Made by a program: the position numbers and the translations under genes
Origin: Talinum fruticosum
Taxonomy: Eukaryota > Streptophyta > Magnoliopsida > Caryophyllales > Talinaceae
Direction: 5' to 3'
DNA: 64,000 bases
Assembly (NCBI GenBank): GCA_021018815.1
Contig: JAITYX010000028.1
Location: forward strand, 806,001-870,000
The notes under the pieces: generated by a model
The model's input: only the letters and a program-made list of their open reading frames with translations
What the model was told of the DNA's origin: nothing
Databases searched by the model: none
Shown: piece by piece, positions 11,920 through 22,534 of the stretch
Numbering within the stretch: the first letter of the stretch is position 1
Layout: each line of letters opens with the position of its first letter

Positions 11920-13367
11920 TGAAGGTTTGCTCTTGGAGAGGCTTAGTCACCCTAGAGGGAGGTGAATGGGGTGATGAGGAATTTTAAGAAACTTGGAAGA
12001 TTTACGCTTGAAAAGAGTAATCAAGATAGTCCGAGTCTATATTGGACTCAAAAAGTGTGAACTCAAATATACGTGCAAACCCTCCTAGGGCAGAAAACCA
12101 CAGCCAGTGCTAGTCCAAGCACCAAGTCAAACCACTATTTTGAATCCACAAAATACAAGCAGATCGACTCAACCGAATTGCGCCCTTAAACAATTCTTTA
12201 CGGAGTTTTCCTAGACTCGAAATACCCTTATCCGATCTAGTACTTCCTAACCGAGATAACCCTTACAACTCAGTCAAGAGATCTTACTTAAAAAGTAAGA
12301 AAGAGTATGTAACTGATTACAAGACTTTACAACTCGAAAGTATGAATTACAAGTCGGGAGTTGTAAATAGAAGATTGAGTATAAATAAAATGACTTTTGC
12401 TTAAGTAATGTGTATTGACAATATGTTTAGCAATCTTCAAGTCTTGAGAGTTGGCTTCTATTTATAGACAACCAAGCAGATTATCCATTGTGACTAATTT
12501 CCGAACGAAGTCCTTTGTGACTATTGTAACGGTTCTTCTAAATGACTCAAAAAGATCCATTGAGATGTGAACGTTGTGCAACGACTCTCGACTCCTAAGG
12601 GTGCTCCAATCAACTGTTGTTGTCCGAAAAGTAGGGTGGAAATCATTGTTGAGCTTAGCAATGAAGTTTTCCAGTTTTGGAAACAGACAATCCTAACACA
12701 GCGTCCGAGCCTTGTTTAGAAGTAGAAAAGCCTTATCTCGCTGGTGATTGATAGCTTGAAGCCAATTACTTTTGTAATTCAAAAATAAGATAACCTCATT
12801 TGGATAACCTACAAAAGTAAATCATTTTGGTTCTCAAAGTATAAAATATTTTGGTCCAAGATTAGGCACAAATAATAATTTAATTAGGATAATTAAGTGC
12901 ATAATTATCTCGAGCCTAGAAGAGTGGAATTTTCTGAGTCTAATATTCATTATACTCAAATTCCATCAGAGTTAGTCTTAAGAAAAATCAAGTTATAAGA
13001 GTGAAAACATCAAAGTATAAGTACTTGATCAAGACAAATAATTATCAAACAAATATGCTCACTTAGAAAGTTGAATTAACGTTGTAATTCATTTTACTTC
13101 AAGATATGCAATCGTAACTCGGATATGAAGTATTAGAGAGATTATTTGAATCATGCAATAACTTCGAGTAGTGTCCGAGTGACTCGAAACATTAGTGTGA
13201 GATGATAGATGAAAATTTGTTTTCTTAGTCGATCGGAATCGAATGAAAACATATGCAATAGTTTCTATAATACTCGAATGACTTGTAATAAAAACATAAG
13301 AGGGAAGAGGTTTGTACCTCTCTTTGGTACTACTCAAAATGGTCTAGTTTCTGAGTATGAGTCTTCA
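11920..13367 (-). repeat. 5' LTR of element 2 with adjacent PBS
   Basis: In the minus direction it starts at 13367 (TGAAGACTCATAC) and ends at 11920 (ACCTTCA). TATA on the minus strand is at 12469-12476. Bases 11906-11919 just inside it read ATTGGTACC on the minus strand, a mutated form of the PBS seen in element 3. The flanking five bases outside, GTAGA (13368-13372), should be its target duplication. Confidence 0.85.
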
Positions 13368-13787
13368 GTAGAGATGAAGATGGCCTTACTAAAGTTGAGC
13401 TCGTAAAGAGTCGGGACGTAAGAACCGAGACAACTCGGAATGAGCTAACTCAAAATGTCTGTGATTCATAATGAACAAGTTCAAGAGCCAACTCGGAATG
13501 CTGAAGAAAAGCCAATAAAGAGGCTCAGTAAGAACAATCAACTGAAGATCAGCCTATTTAACCAACAAACTTAGTAAATCGGAGGACATGTAAAGCTTTC
13601 AAATATGCATCTAGTCACCCACTCGAGAACATACTTTCTAATATCAACGAGTGGGGTAAGAACTCGGTCTTCTTTGCATAATCTATGTGCATTCTTTGCA
13701 TTCATCTCATTTACAGTAACCTAATAATGCACTAGAAGCCATAAAAGAACCTAAATGGGTAGAGGCCATGCAAGAGGAGCTACCGAA
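13368..13787 (+). pseudogene. Copia pol linker fragment (host of elements 2 and 3)
   Basis: This segment matches the integrase-RT linker of elements 3 and 4 in the + direction: MKMALLKL, then ASSH...ENILSNINEWG-like sequence, NLCAFFAFISF, and EPKWVEAMQEEL near 13750-13780. It is bounded on the left by the outer end of element 2's 5' LTR and on the right by the start of element 3's LTR, so it is a scrap of an older copy cut by both insertions. It is closest to the linker of element 3. Confidence 0.78.
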
Positions 13788-15463
13788 TGAAGACTCGGTA
13801 TGTCCGGCTAACCCCTTGAATTTGTTTTGATTTCATGCATTCATCTAAATTTAGGATAAAGCAAGAAGCATCCTAAAAGAAATTCATTTAACTAAGTCAT
13901 ATGCTTTATAATTCATCTTTTCAATTTGACTTATTCTTGACTGAACTCGGAATTAAGTATATTAAGATTATCCGACTAAGTTTGACCCACTAAGTCGGAC
14001 TTAGACTTAGAAAGTAGAATCCGAGTTAGTTATGACGGAATGAGTAAGTCCGACCCACTCGGATCCGACCTACTCGGAAGACCCACTCGGATCTGACCCA
14101 CTCAAAACTCGGACCGAGATCCGACCCACTCGGAACTCGGACCGAGATCCGACCCACTCGGAACTCATATTCCGACCCACTTAGTCGGACTCGGACATTT
14201 AGTTTGCCTACGCTATTATTTGTTTAATCATGCGTAATTGTAAAATGTCTATATAACTCTTATGCCCATTGAGATTGAATGATTTATTTATTTATGAGTT
14301 TTAGCATATCCGGAATCCGAGTATGTTGAATATTAGACTTGAAATATTCCAGATTAATAGATTAAGGTAATTAGTCATTAAATGCTTTATTTAGACTAAT
14401 CCTTATCTAATTATGGACCAAAGTATATTTATACTTTGAGAACCATTGTGCTTAATGTTTTTGCAGGTTTTTCTAATGTCAATTATCTGAAGAAAAAGCA
14501 AAAACAAAAGGCTTCTCACCGTTAAAGCACTCGCCGGACAAAAAGCTGGAATTTCTAGAAAAGCTCGTAACTTACCGACAGCCTTGTCGTTACTATTTTG
14601 GGTAATATTTATTCCCGAGTCTAACGGTCTTTCCGTTCTGCTTTTTCGGTTTACAAAAGTTGGAAAAAGAGTTGTTGGAAGCTAGGACCAACGCACAATG
14701 ACTATTTCTAGGTGATCCAGAAATCTGAGTGACTCGGACTATCCGTTATAACGGCTAGTTGACTCAAACAGCTTCAACGTAAAGACGTTGGAGGCTCAAC
14801 GGCTATGTCTTCAAGGCGGACTATTTATAGAAGTCTTAGCACAAGATTTCAACTGACGAATGGAAGAAAAGAGAAATCATATTGAACATCTTCTCTAACA
14901 TACAACTCCCAAACTGTAATTCTAATATTCCGAGTTGTATTTTTCGAGTCGATTGTATTGCAATTCTTACTACTCTTCTACTCTTTCTTTCCGACCGAGT
15001 TGTAAAGGTTACCTCAACTCAGCTTGTCCCAAACTGTAAAGGTTACCTCGGTTTGGAAGTACCGAGGTTAGATAAGGGAACTTCTAACCCTAGAAAAATT
15101 GGAGGATCCTAAGTTGATAAGGTAATTTCAACTTGGAAGTACTAGGTCGATCGGATAAGGTAAATTCTAAGCCTGGGAAAATTGTAATAGATTTGTTTGG
15201 GAACAAATCTGGGTAGTCATATTCATTATAATTGAGGATTCAATCAGTGGATTTGACTTGGTGTCCGGATTGACACTGTTTATGGTTTTCTCGCCCGGAG
15301 GGTTTCCACGTAAATCTGAGTTCATACTTTTCCGAGTCCAATCTAGACTCGGAACTGCTTTCTGTCTGCATTCCGTACGAAAGATTTTGATTTTCTCAAA
15401 AATCTTCCATCGCCCTATTTACCCCCTCTAGGGTGACTTAACTTCTCCAAGAGCTAACTTTCA
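13788..15463 (+). repeat. 5' LTR of element 3 (divergent subtype)
   Basis: Starts TGAAGACTCGG, ends AACTTTCA, and is followed at once by the PBS. A TATA-like TATTTATAG lies at 14822. It is longer (1676 bp) than the about 1440-bp LTRs of elements 2-6 and carries an internal tandem array. Its U5 also differs from the 3' LTR of the same element. Confidence 0.82.
14045..14190 (+). repeat. Tandem array of CCGACCCACTCGG units in LTR U3
   Basis: Two adjacent 28-bp units start at 14113 and 14141 (each beginning ACCGAGATCCGACCCACTCG), flanked by degenerate copies of GACCCACTCGG. Single copies of CGACCCACTCGG occur in the 3' LTR (near 22628 and 22674), so the array looks like a local expansion in U3, upstream of the TATA box. 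Confidence 0.75.
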
Positions 15464-15480
15464 ATTGGTATCGAGCCTAG
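15464..15480 (+). other. Primer binding site, element 3
   Basis: ATTGGTATCGAGCC directly after the LTR matches the initiator tRNA-Met PBS (TGGTATCAGAGC) except for one missing base. It primes minus-strand synthesis from the tRNA 3' end. Confidence 0.75.
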
Positions 15481-15519
15481 CCTTTCAAGAGGATCTTACC
15501 ATCCAAAGGTTTAAAGATC

Positions 15520-16680
15520 ATGGCTCATCGTACCGGAGAATTCGAAGAAGGAAGATCTCTTTTGAGGCCACCCAAGTTCAAAGGCTCAAACTTTGCACTT
15601 TGGAAGAACTCGATGCAATGCTTCATCCAAGATCTTGATGAACAAGTGTGGAAGGTCATCACCAAGGGAAATTATATTCCCACAAAGCAAGAAGGTAACC
15701 AAACAAGTGGTAAAACTAAAGTCAGAATACACCACTAAAGAGAAGGAAAGGTAAAGGAAGAACTTCGAGCTATGAACATCCTTCTATATGCCATAGATGC
15801 TTCGGAGTACAATAGAGTCTCGGCTAGTGACACAGCTAAGGAGGTGTGGGACACCTTGGTGACAACATGAGATTCAAGACTCTTACTCATGAGATTCATC
15901 TGGAAGAAGAGGATGCCGAGGTCAGCCCCAAAAAAATATTGTGTTGAAAGCCTAAGAAAGCGGACGTCAAAGTCCGAGCTTTTAGAATCGAAGAGGATCC
16001 CATGGCGCTCATTGCCCGAGGCCTTAAAAAGATGATGAAGTACAAGAAGTGGCAAAAGAGGCCAAATGAAGAGTTCTACAAGAAAGATAAGAAGGACGAG
16101 GAAAAGTAAATACTCATCCCCTTCCAAGTTATCTTTAAATAAGAACTCGGTTCCTTTGAATGTGGCAGCAAGAAGCATATAGTCAAAGACTATCCTAAGA
16201 GAAAGAAGGACATAAAGAAGAAAAAGGTTATGATGGCTACCTGGAGTGATGATGACTCATATGAAGAAGATGATTATGATGACTCAAAGTGTCTTATGGC
16301 ATTGACAGACTCGAAGCCGAATCTGAGTTAGACGATGACAACTCGGATATTGAGGAGACAAGTCCTCGGGAGGTAATTGAGTACTTCCTTAAGTTCTCCA
16401 AATTCAATTTAGCCATATATATTTTTACTTTGGAAGAAAGGTCCAATTCTAACTCTTCAAAATTCGAAGAACAACTTGAGTATCTTACTACTGAGAGCAA
16501 TGTTTTGAAAAATGAATTAGAAAACCCGAGATAAAATCTAAAAGTACTCGAGACCAGGTGCTCAAAATAATGAGACCGAGTCCGAGTCACTCAAAATAGA
16601 GAATGAGCAAGCTGAAAAGAAGCTCAATGAGCCTCAAGAGCTTGTTTTAAAACTCGCTCAAGGTTAGAAAAACCTTAATC
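15520..16680 (+). pseudogene. Copia gag, element 3
   Basis: The ATG at 15520 follows the PBS and opens MAHRTGEFEEGRSLLRPPKF, then WKNSMQCFIQDLDEQVWKVI. A frameshift ends it at 15738. The reading then gives an EYNRVSASDTAKEVWDTL block and jumps to THEIHLEEEDAEV, so the middle of gag is deleted relative to element 2. The zinc knuckle (16150-16200) reads FECGSKKHIVKDYPK, with the last cysteine replaced by tyrosine. A Lys/Asp-rich tail and coiled-coil-like sequence follow. Confidence 0.82.
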
Positions 16681-17089
16681 TTTTGTTTGGCTCTCATTGT
16701 GTCTCTTACAGGAAAGAATAACTTGGTTATAATGCTAAAGAGGAATCTAATTCCTATTCTAGTATTTTCAAAACTAATTCCGAACTATAAAGTTCCGGAA
16801 GGCTGAGCACTTTCCCATTCAACCTCATGAAAAGAGGACTGAGCTCGGACCAGCTTTACAAGAAAAATTCTTCTCTACTTGTTTACAAAAGGAAGGATTT
16901 TCAAAGAAAAGAGACACGGACTCGGTTTCCTAGAAAAAGAATCGAATCGGACCAAACCCAAAATCATTCAAATCTAGGTTCCCAAAAGTGTTCTTCCTAG
17001 GAGAAAAACCACAAGCAAAGACAGTTGTTGGGTTTGTAAGAGGAAGTGAGAAGGGTTAGCTTGTTTCTGTTTCACGGATGACTCGAAGC

Positions 17090-18840
17090 GAAAGGGTCAC
17101 TCGTACTTAGACAATGGTTGTTCTCATCATATGTCCGGAGATTCAAGGCTATTCTTAGAGTGAGAAGATTTGAAAGGAGGCAAAGTCAAATTTGGAGACA
17201 ATAGTAAAGGCAAGATAGTGGGGATTTGACATTTTGGTTAAGGAAACAACTCGGTTAGTCCAGTTTACCTTGTCAAAGGGCTTAAGTACAATCTCCTTAA
17301 CATTTCTCAGCTATGTGACAAAGGCCAAGAGGTAAGGTTCACTTAGACCAACTGCTACATTTACGATACGAGTCACCAAAGAGACAAAGCTCTCGGGTCT
17401 TAGGTCGGGTAACACTTATACTATCCCTCTTTCGATTCTAGTCGAATTTATCTTGCTTGAAAGTATCTATGAATGATGATTCATGGACATGGCATCATAG
17501 ATTAGGTCATATTAGCATGCACACTATCAAGAAACTTTCATCTCATGGATTGGTTAGGGGTTTACCTAATCGTGCATTTAAGAAAGATAAAATCTATGAA
17601 GCATGCACAAAATGAAAGCAAGTCAAATCATCTGTCAAACCACTCAAAACTTTATCTACATCCAAAGTGCTTGAGTTAGTTCACATGGATTTGTGTGGTG
17701 AAATTCTGCGAAAAGCTTAGAAGGTAAATCTTATGTGTTTGTCATTGTTGATGATTATTCACGATTTACCTAAGTATGTTTTCTCGAAGAACAAGAATGA
17801 AGCCTTCAAAGAGTTCACTAAGATCTATAAGAGAATTTAAGTGGAGTCTCGGACTCAGATTAGAAGGATTTGAACCCATGGAAGAGAGTTTGACTACACA
17901 GAATTTGCAGATTTCTATGACAAAAATGGCATCTCCCACAACTTCTCCGCACCAAGAATTCCTCAACAAAATGGAGTAGTAGAGTGAAAGAACATAACTT
18001 TTAAAGAAATAAGAAGGACTATAATGATTGAAAATGATCTACCGTACTATTTTTGGATCGAGGCAGTCAACACGAGCAAACTACATACTCAACGGATGCC
18101 TCATCATACCCATTCGAAGAAGACACCCTATGAGTTGTACAAGGGAAAGCAGCCCAACATTTCCTACTTCGGACGATTTGGATGTAAATGCTTTGTGCAT
18201 AACAATGGTAAGGAACATGTGACTAAGTTTAATGCTAGATCGGATGAAGGTATATTTCGAGTTACTCATCTCATAGTAAAGCTTATCGTTAGTTTAACAA
18301 AAGGACTAACCAAGTAGACGAAAGTATCCATATTGTCTTTGATAAGATTGATCTTGGCGGGATAAGTGAATCAACCTTCTCGGATCTCAAGCTTAACAGA
18401 GATGAAGATGACCTTGCTGAAGCCGAGCTCAGAAAAAGTCAAGACAGAAAAACCGAGGCAACTCATAATGAGGAAACGCGGAATGAGCCAACTCGAATGT
18501 TGTGACTCATAATGAACAAGTTCAACAGACGAGCTCAAAATGTCTGAAGAACAAGCCAATGCAGAGGCTCAGTAAGAACAATCAATTGAAGATCAGCCTA
18601 TTCAACCAACAAACCTAGTAAATCGGAGGACAAGTAAAGCTTTCAAATATGCATCTAGTCACCCACCCGAGAACATACTTTCTAATATCAACAATGGGGT
18701 AAGAACTCGATTTTCTTTACATAATCTATGTGCATTCTTTGCATTCATCTCATTAACGGAACCTAAGAATGCACTAGAAGCCCTAAAAGAACCTGAATGG
18801 GTAGAGCCATGCAAGAAGAGCTTAATCAATTTGAACGAAA
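17090..18840 (+). pseudogene. Copia protease, integrase and linker, element 3
   Basis: The protease motif reads SYLDNGCSSHMSGDSRLF (17093-17150), with DSG changed to DNG. WHHRLGHISMHTIKKLSSHG (17485-17545) marks the GAG-pre-integrase domain. The integrase core contains FDYTEFADFYDKNGISHNF and PQQNGVV followed by stops. The C-terminal block KKTPYELYKGKQPNISYFGRFG (18115-18185) is open for 97 codons. The linker to RT ends EPEWVE near 18795. Multiple stops and shifts. Confidence 0.82.
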
Positions 18841-18849
18841 CCAAGTCTA

Positions 18850-19677
18850 GACTTTAATCAAATGACCTTCGACCACCCAAGTAACAAGAAGCTAATGGGT
18901 TTTCAAGAACAAACTGGATGAGGAAGGGTTGGTAGTCGAAATAAGGCTAGACTAGTTGCTCAAGGATATAACCAAGAGGAAGGAATTGATTGTGGGGAAA
19001 CTTTTGGACCTATTGCTAACATTGAGGCAATCGGAATTCTTTTAGCATTTGCATCTAGCATGAACATCAAGCTTAATCAAATGGATGTCAAATGTGCATT
19101 TCTCAATGGTTTTATTCAAGAAGAAGTATATGTTGAGCGACCCCTAGATTTGAAAACTTAGAATTTCCAAATAATGTTTTCAAGTTGCAAAAGGATTTAT
19201 ATGGTCTTAAACAAGCTCTCGGGCTTGGTATGAAAGACTAAGCTTTTTCTTGGTTGAAAATGATTTCTAAAGAGGTTACATTGACAAATCTCTCATCTCT
19301 TGGCACTCAAAGAAACAAAACCGAATTGCTCTATCAAGCTGTTGCGGCTGAGTACATTGCATCCGGAGCTTGCTGTGCTCAAATTCTATGGATCAAGCAA
19401 CACTTGAAGGATCTTGGACTATTATTCACATCCATCCCAATCAAGTGTGACAATCAAAGTGCAATCAACATCATTAAGAATCCAGTTCAACGATCGAAAG
19501 ACTAATCATATTGAGGTCGGGAATCATTTTCCGAGAGACCATTCTTAGAAAGGTGATATTGAGCTTGAATTTATTCCTACTAAGTTTCAATTAGCTGATA
19601 TTTTAACTACGCCTCTTAGTGAGGATCGGTTCTGTTTTATTAGGAATTAACTTGGAATAATTAATGCAAGATTATGA
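18850..19677 (+). pseudogene. Copia RT-RNase H with internal deletion, element 3
   Basis: RT blocks NQEEGIDCGETFGPIANIEA and ASSMNIKLNQMDVKCAFLNG are visible, then at about 19290 the sequence jumps from the start of the RT palm straight into the RNase H motif SLGTQRNK...AAEYIASGACCAQILWIKQHLKD. Aligned to element 4, about 600 bp including YVDD and the front of RNase H are missing. The end reads ADILTTPLSEDRFCFIRN. Confidence 0.82.
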
Positions 19678-19911
19678 GATTTATTGCATGATTTATCCTT
19701 CCATGATTATGTGCTATATGCTTTGAATTGATAACAAATGGATTAGTTTACTCATAGTGAAACTAAGCTATGAGTTATTAGTATTATAAGTGCTCTTAGT
19801 CACTCGGAAAATTTCATCGAGTCAAACTCAAACTATGAGCGAAATGGACATAAAAATTCCGAGGTCATTTCTAAATAAATGGAGAATCTCAAAAATGTTT
19901 TTGAAAACTCT

Positions 19912-19915
<4 letters not shown>

Positions 19916-19955
<40 letters not shown>

Positions 19956-20103
19956 CGCAAACAGTCAGCAAAAACTAGCCGTTGGAAGAAAGTTGTTGGA
20001 AAACTAGTCGTTACAAAGATAGAACGTCACAACGGTCCGAGAACCGTTGCTTAGTATTTGGGTCGGAAAGATGGTTGGAAACTCTTTTCCACTATAAATA
20101 GCC
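19916..20103 (+). promoter_or_regulatory. Promoter-like leader of the additional ORF, element 3
   Basis: A (TC)n tract (19914-19950) is followed by TAGCCGTTGGA (19976-19986), the reverse complement of TCCAACGGCTA, a perfect match to the mitosis-specific activator consensus bound by three-repeat MYB proteins in plants. CTATAAATAG (20092-20101) lies 116 bp on and 167 bp before the additional ORF's ATG, with a pyrimidine-rich leader between. Promoter activity is inferred from conservation and layout. Confidence 0.58.
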
Positions 20104-20258
20104 ACGCATAACTTTATTCTCTTCACTTTACCAACTTACTTGCTCTCACTCTTGCTCTCTTCGCTCTCAAACTCACTATCGCTCACTCATGTTCTCTCTC
20201 TAAATCTCTTTATTCTCTATTCCCTCTCGATCATTCTCTCTCTAATCTTTTTGCAAAC

Positions 20259-21945
20259 ATGGCTAAAAGAGGTGCTGCTCAAGAAGAAGGTTCGGCCACT
20301 AAGAAGGCCAGAACTAAGTCTACTCAGTTTGAGATTTCGTAAGGGAAGGGAAAAGAACCTGCCTCAAATACTCCAAAATTCTTTGTCGCTCAGCATTTCA
20401 TTCTTAACGACAAATTCTTTCCCTCCATCTCTTTCTCCTGGTTGAAACACATCAAGAAAACTGGTGTGTACAACTATCTTTGCTTTTGTGAATGCATTTA
20501 TCCAGATCTAGTGTCTAAATTCTATTCTAATATGACTGCTAATGAAGGCATCATTACCTCACTTGTTCAAGGTAAAGCGTGCGAGATCAAACGTGATTTA
20601 CTTCATAAATTTTTTATGTAAAAACTCTTTTTTAACTCAAACCTTGTTCCCTTCAATGAAGTCGCTGATGACTTCTTTGAAATGTTCACTAAAGAAATCT
20701 CAATTCTATAAAAATTCAAAAATTCCTTTCTAGTTGAACATCATATGCTTGGATACCTTACATGCAAGCTTGTCATGGATAACTTAACCTAAAGCAAGAG
20801 GACAAACGACAAAACTTTACCCTAGTTTTCTTGAAGGAGCAACCCTATTTTTAAAGAACTTTTTCTTCCTCTATAAAGAATTCTTCCAAAAATTCTAAAC
20901 CAAATCTTTTCAAAAAGTGCGTACATTACATTTGTGTTTACGAGCCTGAGTCCGGAAAGAATTTCTCCGTGACTCGGATGAAGTCGAAGCAAGACTTCTT
21001 TGTTTTATTCTTATGAGAACATTCTTTTCTCATTATTCTTGTAAGGAGAACCCCAACTCAAAGGTTCTCAAAGTTCTCTATAATATTCTCGAGGGTTACG
21101 AAGGAGACCTCTTTCCTTCAATTCGGGAGCGGATGGCAATTATACCTGCTCGTTCTAAGAAATCTGCTCCTTTTCGTTTCGGGACACTTCGACTATTGTT
21201 TCCAAGCAGCTTTAGGTCCCTCGACCCTATGGCTTGCTTGGAACTCCGCTGTTTGTTTGTGCAAGAATAAGCTTACGAGGCTAAGATACCGGGAAGTCAA
21301 ACCTACTGTCCGGATCCATGCGTCCGAGTTACCTACTCCTCCTCGGACTCGGACAACTCCCGAGGTCCAACTACCGCCTACGGGACCTTCAACTTCTCAA
21401 CTCTGCTCCTTCGTTGAGCTATTCGCACAAATAGCCAACAAATTTGCTTCTATGACAGAGGATTTTCAATTAACTCTGAAAATCTTCAAAACTTTTATTC
21501 CAACCTTGGTTCTGCAGCAAAAACAAGCTTAGTCTCATCTCCGTGAGAACCCGGAATTGATTTCGACCTCAAGGAGATCATTAAGGAACAACGCAATTAG
21601 ATCAGACGTCTCCACGAGCGCAGGTCCAAAGTAGCCGAGGACTCAAAAACAATCATACTTTTGAGGAGTCATCTAGCCCTCGCTAAGTCATCATCAATTG
21701 AAGTCGAAAAAGAGGTTGAAGCTTAAGAAGAGGTTGAAGCTATGGAAGAAGTCGATGTAGAGAAAGTAGGAGGAGAAGCTAAAGAAGAAGAAAACAAAGG
21801 GAAAGAAGCTGAGGAAGATATGCCTTTGGTTCACGTAAACAAGCACATCAATACTTCCCGATGTGCCCATTCTACAGACCTCCTCACTCCACTACTTCCA
21901 CAAAAGACGTTCGGCGAAGGTGCACTACTCGTTCCTCCACCTTAA
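20259..21945 (+). pseudogene. Additional ORF after pol, element 3 (degraded)
   Basis: The ATG at 20259 opens MAKRGAAQEEGSATKKARTK, a basic, NLS-like start. Later frames give DKFFPSISFSWLKHI, GVYNYLCFCECIYPDLVSKF, EVADDFFEMFTKE, an ENPNSKVLKVLYNILEGYEG block (21050-21105) and PSIRERMA. Near 21575-21660 a helix IIKEQRN...RLHERRSKVAEDS corresponds to the coiled coil of element 1. An acidic EEVDVEKVGGEAKEEENKGK stretch (21742-21800) precedes the end. I recognise no enzyme motif and see no membrane segment. Stops break it. Confidence 0.65.
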
Positions 21946-22083
21946 GACCACCCGCCCCTACTTCTTAATCCTAATCGTAATCTTAATCTTAATCTTAATC
22001 TTTCTTTTTACTCGGATGTCCAACATCTTTGTGTAGTTACTTGATCTTTCCTCCCTCCTTTTGGTATTTTTGCTGAAATGCAT

Positions 22084-22533
22084 AGGGGAGAGAAATAGAT
22101 AGAAAATGTTAGATGTTTGGTCTAAGGGGAGCTTTTTCCCTTTTCTAAGTTTAGTTGTTTATCTGTTTCTTGTATATATTGACTATGGCAATGAATGACA
22201 TTTATTTTCCGAGCATATCACGTATGCGAGTTACATATTTTTACTCTAATCTCTCTAATACTTTACTCTTTAACATATCTCGTTTCGAGTTACATACTTA
22301 GCTCGATACTTGACTCTTTGATATATCTCGCTTCTGAATAATTTTCTTTTTTTACTTTGATTAATATCAAAAAACATGTTCTGAGTTATGGTTTGATCCG
22401 AACCGCACTTATCAATATCTTAAGTTCGATTAAGATCTTCTTTTGCTCTCATCAAATTGTTATGAAAACTGAACTAATTCAGGTGACAAGTTTCTATCTT
22501 AAGTATGGAATGTCTTTCATCAAAAAGGGGAGA
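22084..22533 (+). other. Internal and terminal polypurine tracts, element 3
   Basis: AGGGGAGA (22084-22091) and AAGGGGAG (22124-22131) precede the main PPT AAAAAGGGGAGA (22522-22533) next to the LTR. The spacing between the first two motifs is the same as in elements 1 and 4. Confidence 0.68.
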
Positions 22534-22534
22534 T

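Larger units (their letters stand above)
5598..13367 (-). mobile_element. Copia element 2, minus strand, missing its 3' end
   Basis: Read leftward: 5' LTR, PBS, gag (split by a solo LTR), protease, integrase, reverse transcriptase and part of RNase H, where element 1 interrupts it. Domain order gag-PR-IN-RT-RH is diagnostic of Ty1/copia. It lies in the opposite direction to elements 1, 3 and 4. Its outer LTR end at 13367 abuts + strand pol sequence, so it landed in an older copy. The rest of RNase H, the additional ORF and the 3' LTR should lie left of the window beyond element 1. Confidence 0.85.

Noticed and set aside
14045..14190. Short regularly spaced repeats that could suggest a CRISPR-like array
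   Set aside because: Units abut with no unique spacers, the host is a plant and the array lies in an LTR.
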